This document shows, piece after piece, positions 1 through 11,995 of a DNA stretch of 64,000 nt. Under the pieces are notes generated by a model. It did not search any database and was not told the DNA's origin. It saw only the letters and a list, made by a program, of their open reading frames with translations. The stretch comes from Pyronema omphalodes (Eukaryota; Ascomycota; Pezizomycetes; Pezizales; Pyronemataceae): assembly GCA_024516155.1 (NCBI GenBank), contig JAJJXM010000011.1, forward strand, positions 715,501 through 779,500, read 5' to 3'. The stretch's first letter is position 1; every line of letters starts with the position of its first letter. The position numbers and the translations under genes were made by a program.

Positions 1-3000
1 ATTCTTACCATGGATGGATACTAAGACAAAAGTAGTAGATAGGGAATTAAATATTTTCAGGGTTTGCGTCATTGACTTTTCTGAGAAGTCCTCCGTCAGG
101 CCACTTTTTGTTTTTGATCAATAGATCACATTTCGTGTCCTCACTCTGTGATTTTTAGGTCCGGGTGTCATTATTTAATGCATTGTTAGGGTTATGTAGA
201 GCCTGAATTTGGCAGCTGCCAAGGCCCGAGCCGTACGAACAGAACCTCTGAACTGGCAACATCTATTCTACTCTCTAATTATCCACCATTGTCTACATAC
301 CTGCACCTATTGCGACAAGTTACTAGGTAAGTGATATCTCGGCAATGTCTTGAGAAGTACATAATGGTTGATTAAGAGATTATCCGTTCTTCAGTAGCGT
401 ATAAAATTCTAGACGTACTAGCTTGAACATTACGAGAATCAAGGAACGTGAGAAAATACAGTTTATGTCCTTTATCTTATAAAAACACAATCACAACTTA
501 TCTTTGTTTTCTTATTTACATATTGTGAATACTTATTGCCCTCGCGAAGGCAGTTAGAGGAAAAGAAAGTACAAGATCTCTGTTCAAGGTTGCGTAAACG
601 GACACTGTGGGGAATTTTATGTGTGGAGTCTTCAGGATTCAAGCGAATGAATATGTCTACGTTGATTTCCTTGTGTATATTTTGGTCAATCCTTGTAGGT
701 CATGATTATTAGTTTATCCGTAAGTCACTACGCCTCAGTATTGATACTCGGCTAATTGAAGCATAGCCTTGGGAATTGGATCTATGATCGGGCATCTTGG
801 ATATTTTTGTAATGTTGTTTGACCAGCTATGAATAGTTGCCGCTCTCCTGATGCTGGCACAGAATTGTAGGTCATGAGAGGGAAAACTAGCTTGACTTAT
901 CCATTGCATTTACGTATACGGGTATTCCGAGAAGATCATAACTAAGCCTGTTAATGTTCTGAGACAAGGAAATCCTCCAGCTGTCGTCAGGATTCAGCCG
1001 TGTGCCGGATAGGGGTCAATGCATTGTCACAATGGTTGCCGTGAGCCTGGCCAAATCGTAGTTGAGTATCAACTCGTCTAGTCGGGTATGTTGTACGTAG
1101 AAACATGTTGAATATTCTGAAAAATTGTTCATAGCCCTGATATTGTAATGCATTACCTGCGGTAAACCACAGTGCATCGCAGCACGGCTCAATCTGGCCT
1201 GGCCTCAGTTGGCATATAAACTGTCACTCAAGATCTGTGGGCTTTTCAAACTAGGCTCAGGCCGAGTCAAGATTGGCCAGGCTAGGCCTATTGTAATTAC
1301 TGTCTTTGCCAAAGAGGCCCGCACAACATATCACTCGTGTGATTTGACCCTATCTTGTTATTCGGCCCCAATTTAGGTTTCCATACTAACTGTTTGATTT
1401 TCCATATAATATATTTCACACGGAGGCCAAAAATTTTAAATTGGCAGTTGATTTTTTATTGATTATCTGACACATGGATGGCGCTTTTTTCTGTGAATTC
1501 TACAACCAGTTTACCGTGTTAATTTATAAATGACGTTTCTATAACGTATATCAACGTGGGAATATTCGGGGGGTAAATTTTGAATGGGTCTATTGGGAGT
1601 TATGTCGAGCCGTTATTTGATCTTAACGTCAGTATCTAGTTGTATCATATTTTTGCCCGCCTTCGTCAACCAAATAACCAAATCCGTAGTATTCTGCACC
1701 TTAGACGATCTTGTGTCGTTGATTTAAGGTTATTAGCAATCTCCTGCGCTGCAGAATCACGAATCGCGTAATAAAGCCCCCGGGGGTTTCGCCACTAAGA
1801 TCCGAAATCGCGACAGTCCGTAAGCCGAGGAATGTTACGATTTCAACCAGATGTCGTTAAATCACTTCTAGGACTTAGGGCTCTTCTTGCCTATGTGCTT
1901 GCTGGCTTGCTTGCTTTTTCATTTCCCCGCCATCTACTATGCTTTGGTTGCTGCCAGATCTGATCTAGTCCATAAGTAGACGAGTCGAATGAGATGTGCG
2001 TGATTTAATTCGGGTTCACCGCGCTCCAAAGGGCTGAAGATGGATGATCTTCCCGGTAAAATCTACAAAACGCTGTCCAGAAAGGGTATTCCATACTCCC
2101 ACACTTGTGGAAGGACCTGTAAGAAATATAGTTGGTCGGTACGTATGTTTAAATGACCTAACACATGAACCCTACCTAGTAAATCTTGAATGCCATTCGT
2201 ACGGAGAGTGGTAAAAAATTATCTCCGAAAGATTAAGTATTTTTGAAGATTATAAATAGTCTTGAAAGTACTTTGTAATAAATTCTAGAAAGTTCTAAAT
2301 TATTAATGCGGATTTTGTAAAATTTGTTAGGACTTATGTATTTAGTGCCTGTGGATTACTTTTATGAGCAAAGGTCTACAATGCCAGTAGATACACTAAA
2401 ATGAGTTTACGATGCCAGTACATAGACTAATGAGTTTCATAATGCCCAACGACCCACACCACAAGAATCAAAAAAATTACTCTTGCTCAATCTGTGGCTG
2501 AAAATGCTCTCTCTGGGCGTATGTCGCTTCACAATCAGCACTTCTCCGCACTACCACCGCGTCTTCTCACAACCATCGCGTGTCTTTACAACTAGCACGT
2601 CTCATGTTTGTAACTATTAAATTTAATTCTTCAATTTCAGTGGTTAAATTCACCATATTTCCATTCATCACGTCATCATACGAGTGTGCCTTTCAATGCA
2701 CACGTGCTATACATCTGCGGCGTTTAGAGTACTTGTGCGCGCCTGAGGTCATGCCACAGAGAAGGATTACCAATTTCGTTTTTCTTGTGGTGTGACTATT
2801 TAAAAAAAAATTGGGTATTTTGGGCCTGTTTTAGCATATCCATTGGCATTGTCGGCCTTTGCTCTTACATACTTTTATGCATGTACGTTGGATGATGGAT
2901 AAATTCCCATAATTCCATGGGGCCGCATAGAAAACTTTGCGCCGTTTGGACAGGGGTATCCATGACCTCCGTTAGATACGGGGGTCCGAACCCCCCCTAT

Positions 3001-3262
3001 CTAACGAGCGGCTCGTTGAAACCGCGATACAAGCGTGATAGAAGCGCATATTCTCACGGGAAGCGGCCCCTTGTATTGCGCCTCTATCCCCAAATTCCCT
3101 TTCTATCTGCCCCGATAAAATTATGGGAGGTTCTGCAGTATAAGCGGGAACGTGCTATCACATAAGATATCACTCATGGGCTCATTTTTATGGTTTTCAT
3201 TTTTTGTCGTTCTGAAAATTTGTTATTTTTCACAGTATTGATTCGTTGCTGTTATATATTGA
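1..3262. other. Gene-poor AT-leaning left flank
   Basis: I see no coding region with conserved protein character here; open frames are short and unrelated to any family I know. The stretch is AT-leaning with no long satellite. A 37-nt inverted repeat at 2970-3006 is listed separately. The first of several miniature inverted-repeat elements follows directly at 3263, so this is probably old transposon-rich intergenic DNA. Confidence 0.6.
2970..3006. repeat. 37-nt inverted repeat (hairpin)
   Basis: CGTTAGATACGGGGG at the left pairs with CCCCCCTATCTAACG at the right across a few unpaired bases, giving about 14 base pairs with one mismatch. It sits inside a broader region where CCCATAATT (about 2908) and AATTATGGG (about 3121) are also inverted, which may mark another decayed element, but no target duplication is evident. 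Confidence 0.6.
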
Positions 3263-3360
3263 GGGTGCGTTTGGTTGGACCGAAAACAAAGTTTTTTGGC
3301 CTGTTTTCACGGGTAAAAAAGGGCTAAAAACCATGTTTTCGGGTGCAATCAAACGCACCC
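3263..3360. mobile_element. 98-bp snap-back MITE, 3-bp TSD (TGA)
   Basis: The element is almost entirely palindromic. It begins GGGTGCGTTTGGTTG and ends with the near-complement CAATCAAACGCACCC, and the inverted similarity continues inward (CCGAAAACA against TGTTTTCGG). TGA precedes and follows it (3260-3262 and 3361-3363), a 3-bp target-site duplication. The GGGTGCGTTTGGTT-type end resembles PIF/Harbinger (Tourist-like) MITE termini; that assignment is inference, since the usual TSD is TWA. The element has no coding capacity. A second GGGTGCGTTT motif lies at 3658. Confidence 0.75.
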
Positions 3361-3727
3361 TGAAATATAAAATCCACCTTTCGGGCTTCCATAAAAATGT
3401 CACAAGCTATAGGTCACACGGTTATCATCAACATAGCCGAGTGATCAGCCGCAAATGAAATCTTTAGTCCAAACGATATACTCGGGTACTCAAGTACTTT
3501 ACTCGATACTCAGAAATTCTTTTACATATGTAAGTAGGTACATATATACTACCAACCATAATCTCTAAAACTGTGCGAACAGATAATATAATGCATATTA
3601 TCGAGGGTTCTCCATGGCAGGCCCTAGACTGCATAGCCCTCATTTTATACAACTTTTGGGTGCGTTTTGCATGAGATATTGGGAAATCTAATCAACTTAT
3701 ACAATTATAAATTCTATCACTTACACT

Positions 3728-3931
3728 GGAGGAATTCCCATTGCTCTATTTAGGGTGGATAGAACAACCCCAACTGCACCTATGCGATAGCAATAGAAAA
3801 TCCGAATAGACAGCGGGGTAGGCACCCCCCCCCCTTTCTATCCGAGTGCTCTATTCACGTTCTATAGAAAAAGTTTTTTGTGGTGAAATGGGTTCTACCG
3901 CTCGTTGCTAAAGAGCGATGGGAAGTCCTCC
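3728..3931. mobile_element. 204-bp MITE, 3-bp TSD (ACT)
   Basis: The terminal inverted repeats are about 25 bp. The left end reads GGAGGAATTCCCATTGCTCT and the reverse complement of the right end reads GGAGGACTTCCCATCGCTCT. ACT occurs immediately outside both ends (3725-3727 and 3932-3934). The interior is non-coding and contains a run of 9 C. The 3-bp TSD groups it with the neighbouring elements, although the terminal sequence differs, so it is a different family. Confidence 0.75.
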
Positions 3932-4649
3932 ACTGCACTTGTATTTGGGGGGTTCCGGAAGATTACTGACGTGGTTCAAATACGATAATCAGTGGGCTTG
4001 ATTAAATTCCAAAACAAGGATAATTTTGTTCAAAGATCCGAGGTTCTCTTACTAAAGGTTCCAGATTTTATGAGTAAGTTTAACGTTGTATAATGGTAGA
4101 TTGTTTCATGCTGCATTTTTCATGCTGGATTATCATTTGCTTTTCAATAGTTTTCTTCATAATGGATGCCAGTGTGAAACCCCTGATATCTTCAAGTAAC
4201 ATCTCAGGTAAATCGATTCAATTTTGATTATTCCGGTAAATTATAACATTGGCTCGCCCCGGCCGCCTCATAACTTACGCAAACATTTTTCGGCAACATC
4301 CAAAAAAATACAAACATGATATATCAATCTTAGCTTATCACCCGTCTTGTCCTTAGCACCATAGATAGGGTTAATGGACATGATACATAACCGATTTTCT
4401 GGAAAGGCTTCTGAGGCTGTCTGGAGCCCAGGGGCTCATTTAGGCTTTAGTAACTGACGGTAATTAGCGCGCCTAGGTCGCTTGTGCAAGCACCGGTTCT
4501 TTCTAACTGGACCGCTAAATAACACATCAATGCAGCGTGAAGCGGCCGATTACTCTGTTCCATAGTTTTATGTTTGGTTCCCGGTGTAATATATGCGGGT
4601 GGGCAATTTTATGAGTTTCAGATTGTACAAGATCTGTTCAATTTTATAA

Positions 4650-5250
4650 GGGCGAGTATGGTAGGCAGTGGAATCTGTTTGTAGCGCAATTTAATCCCTG
4701 TCTCCAAATCCACTGTTTGTTTCGTGACAAAAGTGGACGTTAGAACGTCGTTTTGGGTCGTTTCCACCGCCGAAATAAATGCGCAACTCCATCTCGTGAA
4801 AATTTTATCGACGCCATAACGCCCAGCCTGTCAATGCTGACTACGGCTCAAAACATCTAGCTGTATGAAACTCCTCACTTTTAGCTTTTCATCGCGGAGG
4901 AAAAAAATGCATCGCAACAATGAACATTAATCCTGCTGACTGGAGTTCCAATAGTGGGAGGGATGGAAATTCGGCATTTTGTGATTGATGAGGATTGTCG
5001 TAGTTTTCTTCATGCTTCGGAGGTATCGGTGGAAGAAGGAGGTGGTCTTGTTGCTCAGCGCCGAGGATTGGTGTGCTCGGCACCCTTCGAAGGGACGGCC
5101 TGGTGTGGCTGGATGTGGCACGTCAACAGGATTTTCTCACGGGTTAACAAACACGAAAAGAGGTGGAATCGGATTTTCGCTAGAACCGAGCCGTAGTGAA
5201 AATATGGTGAAATGGATTCTAGCCCGCTTCACTGCCTACCAAACTCGCTC
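4650..5250. mobile_element. 601-bp inverted-repeat element, TSD TAA
   Basis: The left terminus starts GGGCGAGTATGGTAGG and the reverse complement of the right terminus starts GAGCGAGTTTGGTAGG. The matching ends span 21 bp with two mismatches. TAA flanks both sides (4647-4649 and 5251-5253), the canonical TWA target duplication of PIF/Harbinger elements. Open frames inside (for example 4954-5196) are short and show no transposase character, so this is a non-autonomous element or a decayed copy. Confidence 0.75.
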
Positions 5251-5433
5251 TAAGATATATTGAAGTTTGTATACTTTTATTCTAGGGTCATCGACAACCA
5301 AAGATCTTTCAGGTCTTAGACCATAATGGTATAGGTTATTTGATGTTTCCCGGTATCTTATACAAAGCCCACACAAATCTTGTACTACAGGAAACAACGA
5401 TATTCATCAAACCCGTATACTTATTTACTTTTT

Positions 5434-5492
5434 AATATCTTTTCTATATCTTTTCTATATCTTTTCTATATCTTTTCTATATCTTTTCTATA
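5434..5492. repeat. 11-bp tandem repeat (TATATCTTTTC)n
   Basis: About five uninterrupted copies of an 11-bp unit TATATCTTTTC, with slightly diverged edge copies. The pyrimidine-rich run lies in non-coding DNA just right of the 601-bp element. Confidence 0.85.
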
Positions 5493-6261
5493 TCCTTCTT
5501 GAATTTTTATTCGCATTCTGTATGCCCTTTGCATAACTTTTAGTGTCGTCAAAATTCCGAATCTTCCTTTCCTTCATTTCCTCATAATCTTACACCCCAG
5601 TAGCAAAGTCCAACCATACTCGTTACACTCACTACATACTTATTATAGCCCCCCTTATGCAATTCTCATACCACAACATCGCGACCGTAGGTCCCTAGGC
5701 TAACCCAAATTTTCATGGAGTTTGCAGTGTAATTACATACATCTTTCATACTTACATTCAATTCAATACATAGACATACAGACATATTGATACCTATATA
5801 GATACCCTTTTCAGCCTATTCTAATTATGCTACTTATGCTACTTATGTCAACTATCCAACCTATGCCAACCCCCGTCTAAACTGAACTCTGGACTTTTAA
5901 CTCTTAACTCTAGACTCTAGTGATGCTTCATAAACTCTAATAAACTCCCATAAACCCTCGTAATAATGTACACAACCCTGCAGGACTGCAGGTTTCCATA
6001 ACATCCATATAACTCGCACTATATATCTTTCTGCTGTAACTGTAACAGGGGTTTGTGGTGTTTACCGTTTATGGAATGGCATAAGAGAGCTAAGATTAAA
6101 GAATAGCAAGATATTCCAATGATTGCGGAGTTACACAAAAATTTAGACAATGGATTGTGGATGAAGATAATCCCCCTCCTCCCCTTGACACCCCGAGTCA
6201 TAATCCATGGTTCGTCATTCCGGAATTAGTTATGGGCCAAAAGGTGACAAAATCTATACAT

Positions 6262-6348
6262 ACTTTACTTCACTTCACTTCACTTCACTTTATGTCCATC
6301 ACCTAACCTAACTTAACTTAACCTAACCCAACCCAACCCAACCCAACC
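6262..6348. repeat. (CACTT)n and telomere-like CCTAA/CCCAA repeats
   Basis: A short CACTT pentanucleotide run is followed by CCTAAC, CTTAA and CCCAA units (6301-6348). The latter resemble degenerate telomere repeats but are not uniform CCCTAA. Normal single-copy genes lie on both sides, so this is an interstitial minisatellite rather than a chromosome end. Confidence 0.6.
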
Positions 6349-6518
6349 ATGAAACTCCATATGTGCGTATATATGACGTCATCGGGTATCAATCTTGATA
6401 TCAACTTCTCAACTCAACTCGCCATACCCATCTCCTTCCAACCTCCAACCTCCAGCATCGACCTTTCCAACCCTCAAATCCCCCCCGCCCCCCCAAAAAA
6501 AACATCAAAAAAAAGAAA

Positions 6519-6782
6519 ATGGCAACAAACGCACAAACCAGCTCCTCAAACCCCATTTCCTACAACCCACAACACCGCGAAACCTCCCCGCCATCTTCGC
6601 ACCCCGTATCATCCAGCACAAAATCCGCAATCCGCCGTGCTGCTGAACAAGAGCAGATGGTTCCCTGTGGTTCTAGGTATCAAACTGGTGATGCCGGTGA
6701 TAATACTGGTGATGGTATAAATAAGAATAAGAATAAGGATAATGATAAAGATAAAGATACAGTGGTTCCAAAAAGTAAGTAA
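6519..6782 (+). CDS. Possible small hypothetical protein (87 aa)
   Basis: An uninterrupted frame starts at an ATG in a good fungal context (AAAATGGCA) and encodes 87 residues. The first half is rich in Ser, Pro, Thr and Asn. The second half ends in a low-complexity Lys/Asn/Asp stretch encoded by AT-rich hexamer-like repeats. I recognise no domain, signal peptide or membrane segment. The final codons run into a GTAAGTAAGTAA sequence that could instead be a splice donor, so the 3' end is uncertain. It may be a real orphan gene or chance. Confidence 0.25.
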   Translation: MATNAQTSSSNPISYNPQHRETSPPSSHPVSSSTKSAIRRAAEQEQMVPCGSRYQTGDAGDNTGDGINKNKNKDNDKDKDTVVPKSK

Positions 6783-7311
6783 GTAAAGAGTTACATATTA
6801 TCTTTGCGGTTTTGTTTTTTCATGGGGGGTTCGTAACTGCATGTATGCGAGGCTCCGGACGACCGATAGCGAGGGGGCATGGGAGAAAGGAATGTTTGTA
6901 CATGGGAAAGTAAATTTTACATAAAGTGGCTAATTGTGTACCGTTATACAACAGGTATTGGGACGGGAGATGAAGTTTCGGAGCGTACAAAGTGAATCAC
7001 AAGACTGCGACGAAGGGTGTTATATTGTCATGAAGATATTGATTTGTATCACATCATAAAAAATCAGATACTAGAGAGAGAGGGACAGAGAGAGAGAATA
7101 TAGTTTATGTTATGTAAAATGTTTTTATTAAGGTCGGAGAGTGCAGTGGTATATATTACTACTTTTTCTCAATCAATCCGCCAATTTTACATCATGAGTT
7201 ATTTATCATTGCGCAATTCCATCGCTGTATGTTTATTTAAGCTTGCTCATACCAGTCATTACCGTAGCCCGAAAACAAAAGAAAGAAACCCCAACAAAAA
7301 AGAAAAAACGC

Positions 7312-9136
7312 CTAACAGAAAACTTTGTACCACCTCTTCCAGGCTGGCCAAGTAGCACGCTCTGCTCTCTCCTCTGCGAGGATGGCAGAGATATCGAGTT
7401 CTCTTCTACCAGTGACAAGATCCATATCCTTGGCGCGAACAAAGGGTGTCTTGTAGTAGATCTTGTATGGGACGTAGAAAGCGATGACGATGGGCACAGC
7501 AAGGTAGGAGGAGAAGAATGATGTCGCCGTGGTAGGCTTTCCCGGGGGCCACATAGCAGTCCAGAACTGCGCAATCAAAACTAAACAGTTGAAGGCGAAT
7601 CCGATATAGGAACCGATAACACCGGGCTGAGAAACAAACGCAAGCTCGTCGAGGGAGTGACCCTGAAGCTTCCATCCACGACGGAAACGAATGTGACAAG
7701 CACAGATGGATCCCCAAGTAAAGATAGAAGACAATCCAGAAATGGCCAACATCCACATGAATGCAGGACTCTCAGCTTTCTTGTTGACAGAGATGTAAGA
7801 CAAAAGTCCGAGAGCAGCAGACAAGGCGATACCAGCCATGGGACGCCCGCGACGGTCGACGTAGGCAAAGATCAATGGCGCCTGGCCTTGCTCGGCAAGC
7901 GCAGCAAGAGTACGTGAAGATCCATAAACCGAGGAGTTTCCGACGGAAAGAACCGCAATCATGATAACGGTGTTCATTATTGAAGGAAGGACCTTAATAC
8001 CAGCATTCTTAATTGCGATAACGAAAGGTGATGCGGCGGCGTTCGCAGATCCTTCCTGAAGCAAACGAGGCTCAGTGTACGGGACCAAGAGTCCAACCAA
8101 GGTAAGAGAGACGATGTAAAAGAGTGTAATTCGCCAGAACACCTGCTTGATCGCGGTTGGCAGAGATTTGCGGGGGTTGGCAGTCTCGGCAGCGGCAAGA
8201 CCAACGAGCTCGGTACCGGCGAAAGAGAAGGCTGCCGTGACGAAAACTCCGCAAAGCCCTTTGAATCCTCCGTTGAATGCTCCAGGCTCATGCCAGTATC
8301 TTCCTCCAATGTATCCACCCTCAGGTCCACCGCCTGCATTAAGGATGATTCCAAGGATGCTGTGCACCATTAGCATAACGAAATTACAAGGAGTCTTTTT
8401 GAGCTCACATAAATCCAATGACTGCAATAACCTTGACCAATGAGAAGATAAACTCCGCTTCTCCATATCCTTTTACTCCAAACAAGTTTATCGACACGAT
8501 CAGAAGCCAGAAGATAGTAACCCAGACAGCGGGGCTGATAGTCTGCTTATCGTCCCAGTAATTTACGGTGATAGCAGCGGCGACAATTTCCAGAGGCAAA
8601 ACAATGAGCCATTGCATAGCGTAGCTGTAATTCTGTCAGACCACAAGACCCTTTGTATAAAATTGGAAATCCGAAACTCACTTCCATCCCATAGCAAATC
8701 CCCAAGCAGGATCCAAGAAACGTGTAGAGTAGGCAGCAAAAGATCCAGCAACCGGGAAAAGGACAGCAAGTTCACCAAGGGCATGCACAGTTGAAAACAA
8801 CATGGCACCGATCAAGGCAAAACAAATCAAGAGGGAAGCAGGTCCTCCACCTGCCAAAGCCTTTCCGGAACCAACAAACAAACCCGTTCCAATAGAACCT
8901 CCAATAGCAATCATCTGCAAGTGACGGTTCTTGAGCTTCCGGGAGAGTGGTGACTCGGCCAAGTTCAAGGCAGCAGCTTCAGCATCGTAACCTCCAGCTG
9001 CTGTTGCTGCTGCTCTGGCTTTCTGGGAGGCAGCCTGACTGGGGTGTTGGCGGAAGGTGTCGATGAATCCGGCGAAGCCTCCACGAGTAGACTCGATCTC
9101 CTCGCCATAAGGTGGTGTTTCTGATTTCTCGGCCAT
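7312..9136 (-). CDS. Amino-acid permease (fungal YAT/AAP family)
   Basis: Predicted plasma-membrane proton symporter for amino acids, 572 aa, the normal length for the fungal amino-acid/polyamine/organocation permeases. The exons are 9136-8682, 8624-8409 and 8359-7312, with introns of 57 and 49 nt; phases close exactly. The hydrophilic N-terminus (about 65 residues, Ala-rich) leads into the family hallmark GGSIGTGLFVGSG of helix 1, followed by FALIGAMLF, the proline-containing LFPVAGSFAAY loop, then about ten more hydrophobic segments. The middle carries AFSFAGTELVGLAAAETANPRKSLP, typical of the family. The tail ends in hydrophilic residues including KRWYKVFC. Substrate specificity cannot be read from sequence. 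The ATG is the first in-frame Met before the first transmembrane segment. Nearest neighbours are far away. Confidence 0.93.
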
Positions 9137-11606
9137 GGTGTTGTTGTATGTCGATGATGGCCTCTGGTGAGAAGGTGTTTGACCTAAATATGTGGAGGGA
9201 GAGGATCAAACTTGCAGCTGCAGCAGACCCTTTCTATTCTTCTGGGAGGGTGGGATCACAGGGAATTCTCAGGGAACTCGCAGGACAGATCTCGATTGTT
9301 TCCGGCGGTGGGAGCAGACTGGATTTATGTATTTGAACGTCTGGATCGACGGGAGAGATTCCCAGGCTTCGATATTTGTGTCGGGCCCAATCAAAGGACG
9401 GGGAGGGGTGTAGTACACCAGGAATAGGGAGGGGTGTAGTTTTGAGACAGGGAAGGAAGGTGCACTACACTCTGGGGAGCAGGTGACGATAGATTGATTA
9501 TATGGAGCCTTCATCAAGCGCAGCGGCCTTGCAGTCGACCACCACCACCACCATCATCATCACCGGCAAAGTTGAGTTGAGTCTGCATGCGGGATCGGAG
9601 TGTCGGTGTTTTTAGACATCCTCGGCGAGCAGCAGAAGCAGAAGAAAGCAGAAATCCCTGTTTAATTCGGAGACTATCGTGATGTAGTACTGTACTTCTT
9701 TCGTTACTTTCGGAGCTGAAGAACGCGCTGAAGATACGTAGCTGATACGTAGCTCATCTGCTTCGTCGATAGTCGAGACAAAGACGCAGAGACGACGCAT
9801 GGTAGATACGACTACATAGAAAACTGAAACGCCGCGAAAAGTAAGCCCCAAGTAGTGGTGATTCTCTAGCCACCACGCGATGATGAATCTGACAGAAAGA
9901 AAGGTCCCGCTGATTTCAGCAGGAGCCGGGTGTCAGCAGCATGGCTAGGGTGCATTTGCAAAGAAGGTGGAGGAGCATGGAACAGGGACTTGGGAAGAAA
10001 GGTGCAGCGGCGGTGGCGGCCATCCCAGACGCGCAGCTTACTCGAGGCTTGGCACATTGACCCCAGACACTCGAGGCTTGGCACACTGACCCCGAACACA
10101 TCCATCCTAAGCATCGCACAGAACCGTTTGGACAGGGTCTGGCAGCTCCGTCCTTCAACCTCCGCACCCCATTACAAGCTAACCCGTCTTGAAGGGGGTT
10201 TCCAGGTTTGAAGCAGCAGCAGCAGCAGATTTGGAAATCTCAGATCATACAGTCTGGCGAGCCCCAGAGTGCAATTTTCTGATGATCAAATCCTTTCATC
10301 AAAATAGCATTTCACTGCAACGCCCACCTACCTAGGCACATGCCCGTCGAATCTCCTTCACCACAGCCACTCAGATAGTAACAATCCATCTTACTCTTTC
10401 ACTCGGACATGTGCCCTCAATTGGTGAAAGAACCATAGCAACACGAAAAAGTTCACAGCATTTTTTAGACACCCCCCCCTCCCCGCAAATCATACGTAAG
10501 GCATGGATTATGGATGATGGATCATCATAAATGCATCCTGTGTAGTGGGTCTCATCTCCACCGGGGGGGTGTTAGGTAGGGCAATACACACCAATGACTC
10601 GACCAGAATAATATTTCGTGCATTAACGATGAAATTGGAGAGGATTCCAGTTACAGTTACCGCCAGCACACACCAGAAGGGCTGTTTGCCTCTGGTATGT
10701 AAGCTTCATCATCGTCAGATGTTTTTGCCCTTTTCCCCAAGCTGTCTGTTTATGTCATGTCATTCGCAAGATTCCCCGGGAAAGAGATTAAAACGCATAA
10801 ACGCATATTTCGGAACCTTCACCTCTATTTGGGAAAAAACTTACGGGACCGAAAATAAAATAAACTGATATCACGTGCACGGTACACCCTTATCGTAACT
10901 ACAAAAATCCACGGTACGGTACTCTTCCCGTATTGTATTGCGCGGTTGGATAAGAGTATGGTGGTGGTGGTGGTGATATGCAACTTGAACCCCGGTAGGC
11001 AGTCCGCAGGGTCGCTGACTTCAGTCTTGACTCTTCGGTAGTGGCTGATTTAGCTCCCTCTAATCACTTGGCAACTGGTCTTTGCTTTCTAAGAAACAAA
11101 GCTAATCGGTCCAAGCAAGGCTTACTTTTCCTGAGCTACAGTCGGCCTGCGAGATAGCCTATCGATCGACGATAAATGACCGGAAGAAGCAAGAGCATAT
11201 CTCGTGCCTGAAGATATCGTTTTATTTTTTTTCTTTTTCTTTTTTCTTTTCTTTTATTTTCTGTTTTCTGATTAAATCAACGCGTGTACTGTTGTACTGC
11301 ATGTAACCTGGGGTATTGGAATAGTCATCATCAGGCTCAAATGTGTGAGAACAAAGAGAACAAAGAAAGGCGAAAATTCCAAAAGGCAAAAAATGGCTAT
11401 GCCGAGATTTACATTCAAAATGCGGGGGCCGAAACTGTCTGGATACGATGCTGGCAATCGACAGTTAGATCGCCGAAATTCGAAAGTCGAAAGTTGAAAC
11501 GATGGGCTTGGGGGGCCGGGACGCCGGGGCAGAAAGTAAAGCAAAGCAAAGCAAGTCAAGCAAAGGTATGTACACAGAGAGCATCTTCAGTGTTCACTTT
11601 CACTCG

Positions 11607-11625
11607 CCCCCCCCCCCCCCCCCCC
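11607..11625. repeat. Poly-C tract (19 C)
   Basis: An uninterrupted run of 19 cytosines in intergenic DNA. Comparable runs occur around 3827, 6480, 10471, 12040, 13393 and 16518, and as poly-G at about 37510. Confidence 0.95.
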
Positions 11626-11937
11626 AGCCTTCCTACCGGCCAGCCCCTGGTTGTAACTTAGAACTCACCCCCACAGTTTCCTTTCTTTCTCATACATACA
11701 GACCTGCCACTCTCGTATTTCATTGCCTCTAAGTGTAAAAAAAAATGTTGCATACCTGAAAAGTAGCGGAATGATTCCGTGGGAGTGGTTTTAATGAACT
11801 CAACAAAAATATGAAGCCTTTTTTTAAATTTTGTTTGAAAAGATATCTAAAAATCCTTTCTTTCTTTCATCCTTTAATCCCTTTATCCATCGGACACTGT
11901 AGTTATCGAGCGCGTGTATGCCGGTATCATGTATCGC

Positions 11938-11995
11938 ACTAACACAACACAACAACCACTAACACAACACAACAACCACTAACACAACAACCACA
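11938..11995. repeat. 20-22-bp tandem repeat (CACTAACACAACACAACAAC)
   Basis: Two full copies and a shortened third copy of an A/C-only unit lie in tandem. The sequence is non-coding. Confidence 0.8.

Noticed and set aside
6301..6348. Possible telomere
   Set aside because: Units are mixed CCTAA, CTTAA and CCCAA with genes on both sides, so not a chromosome end.
9930..10211. 93-codon frame upstream of the permease
   Set aside because: It spans a short direct repeat, has no family resemblance and no splice context.
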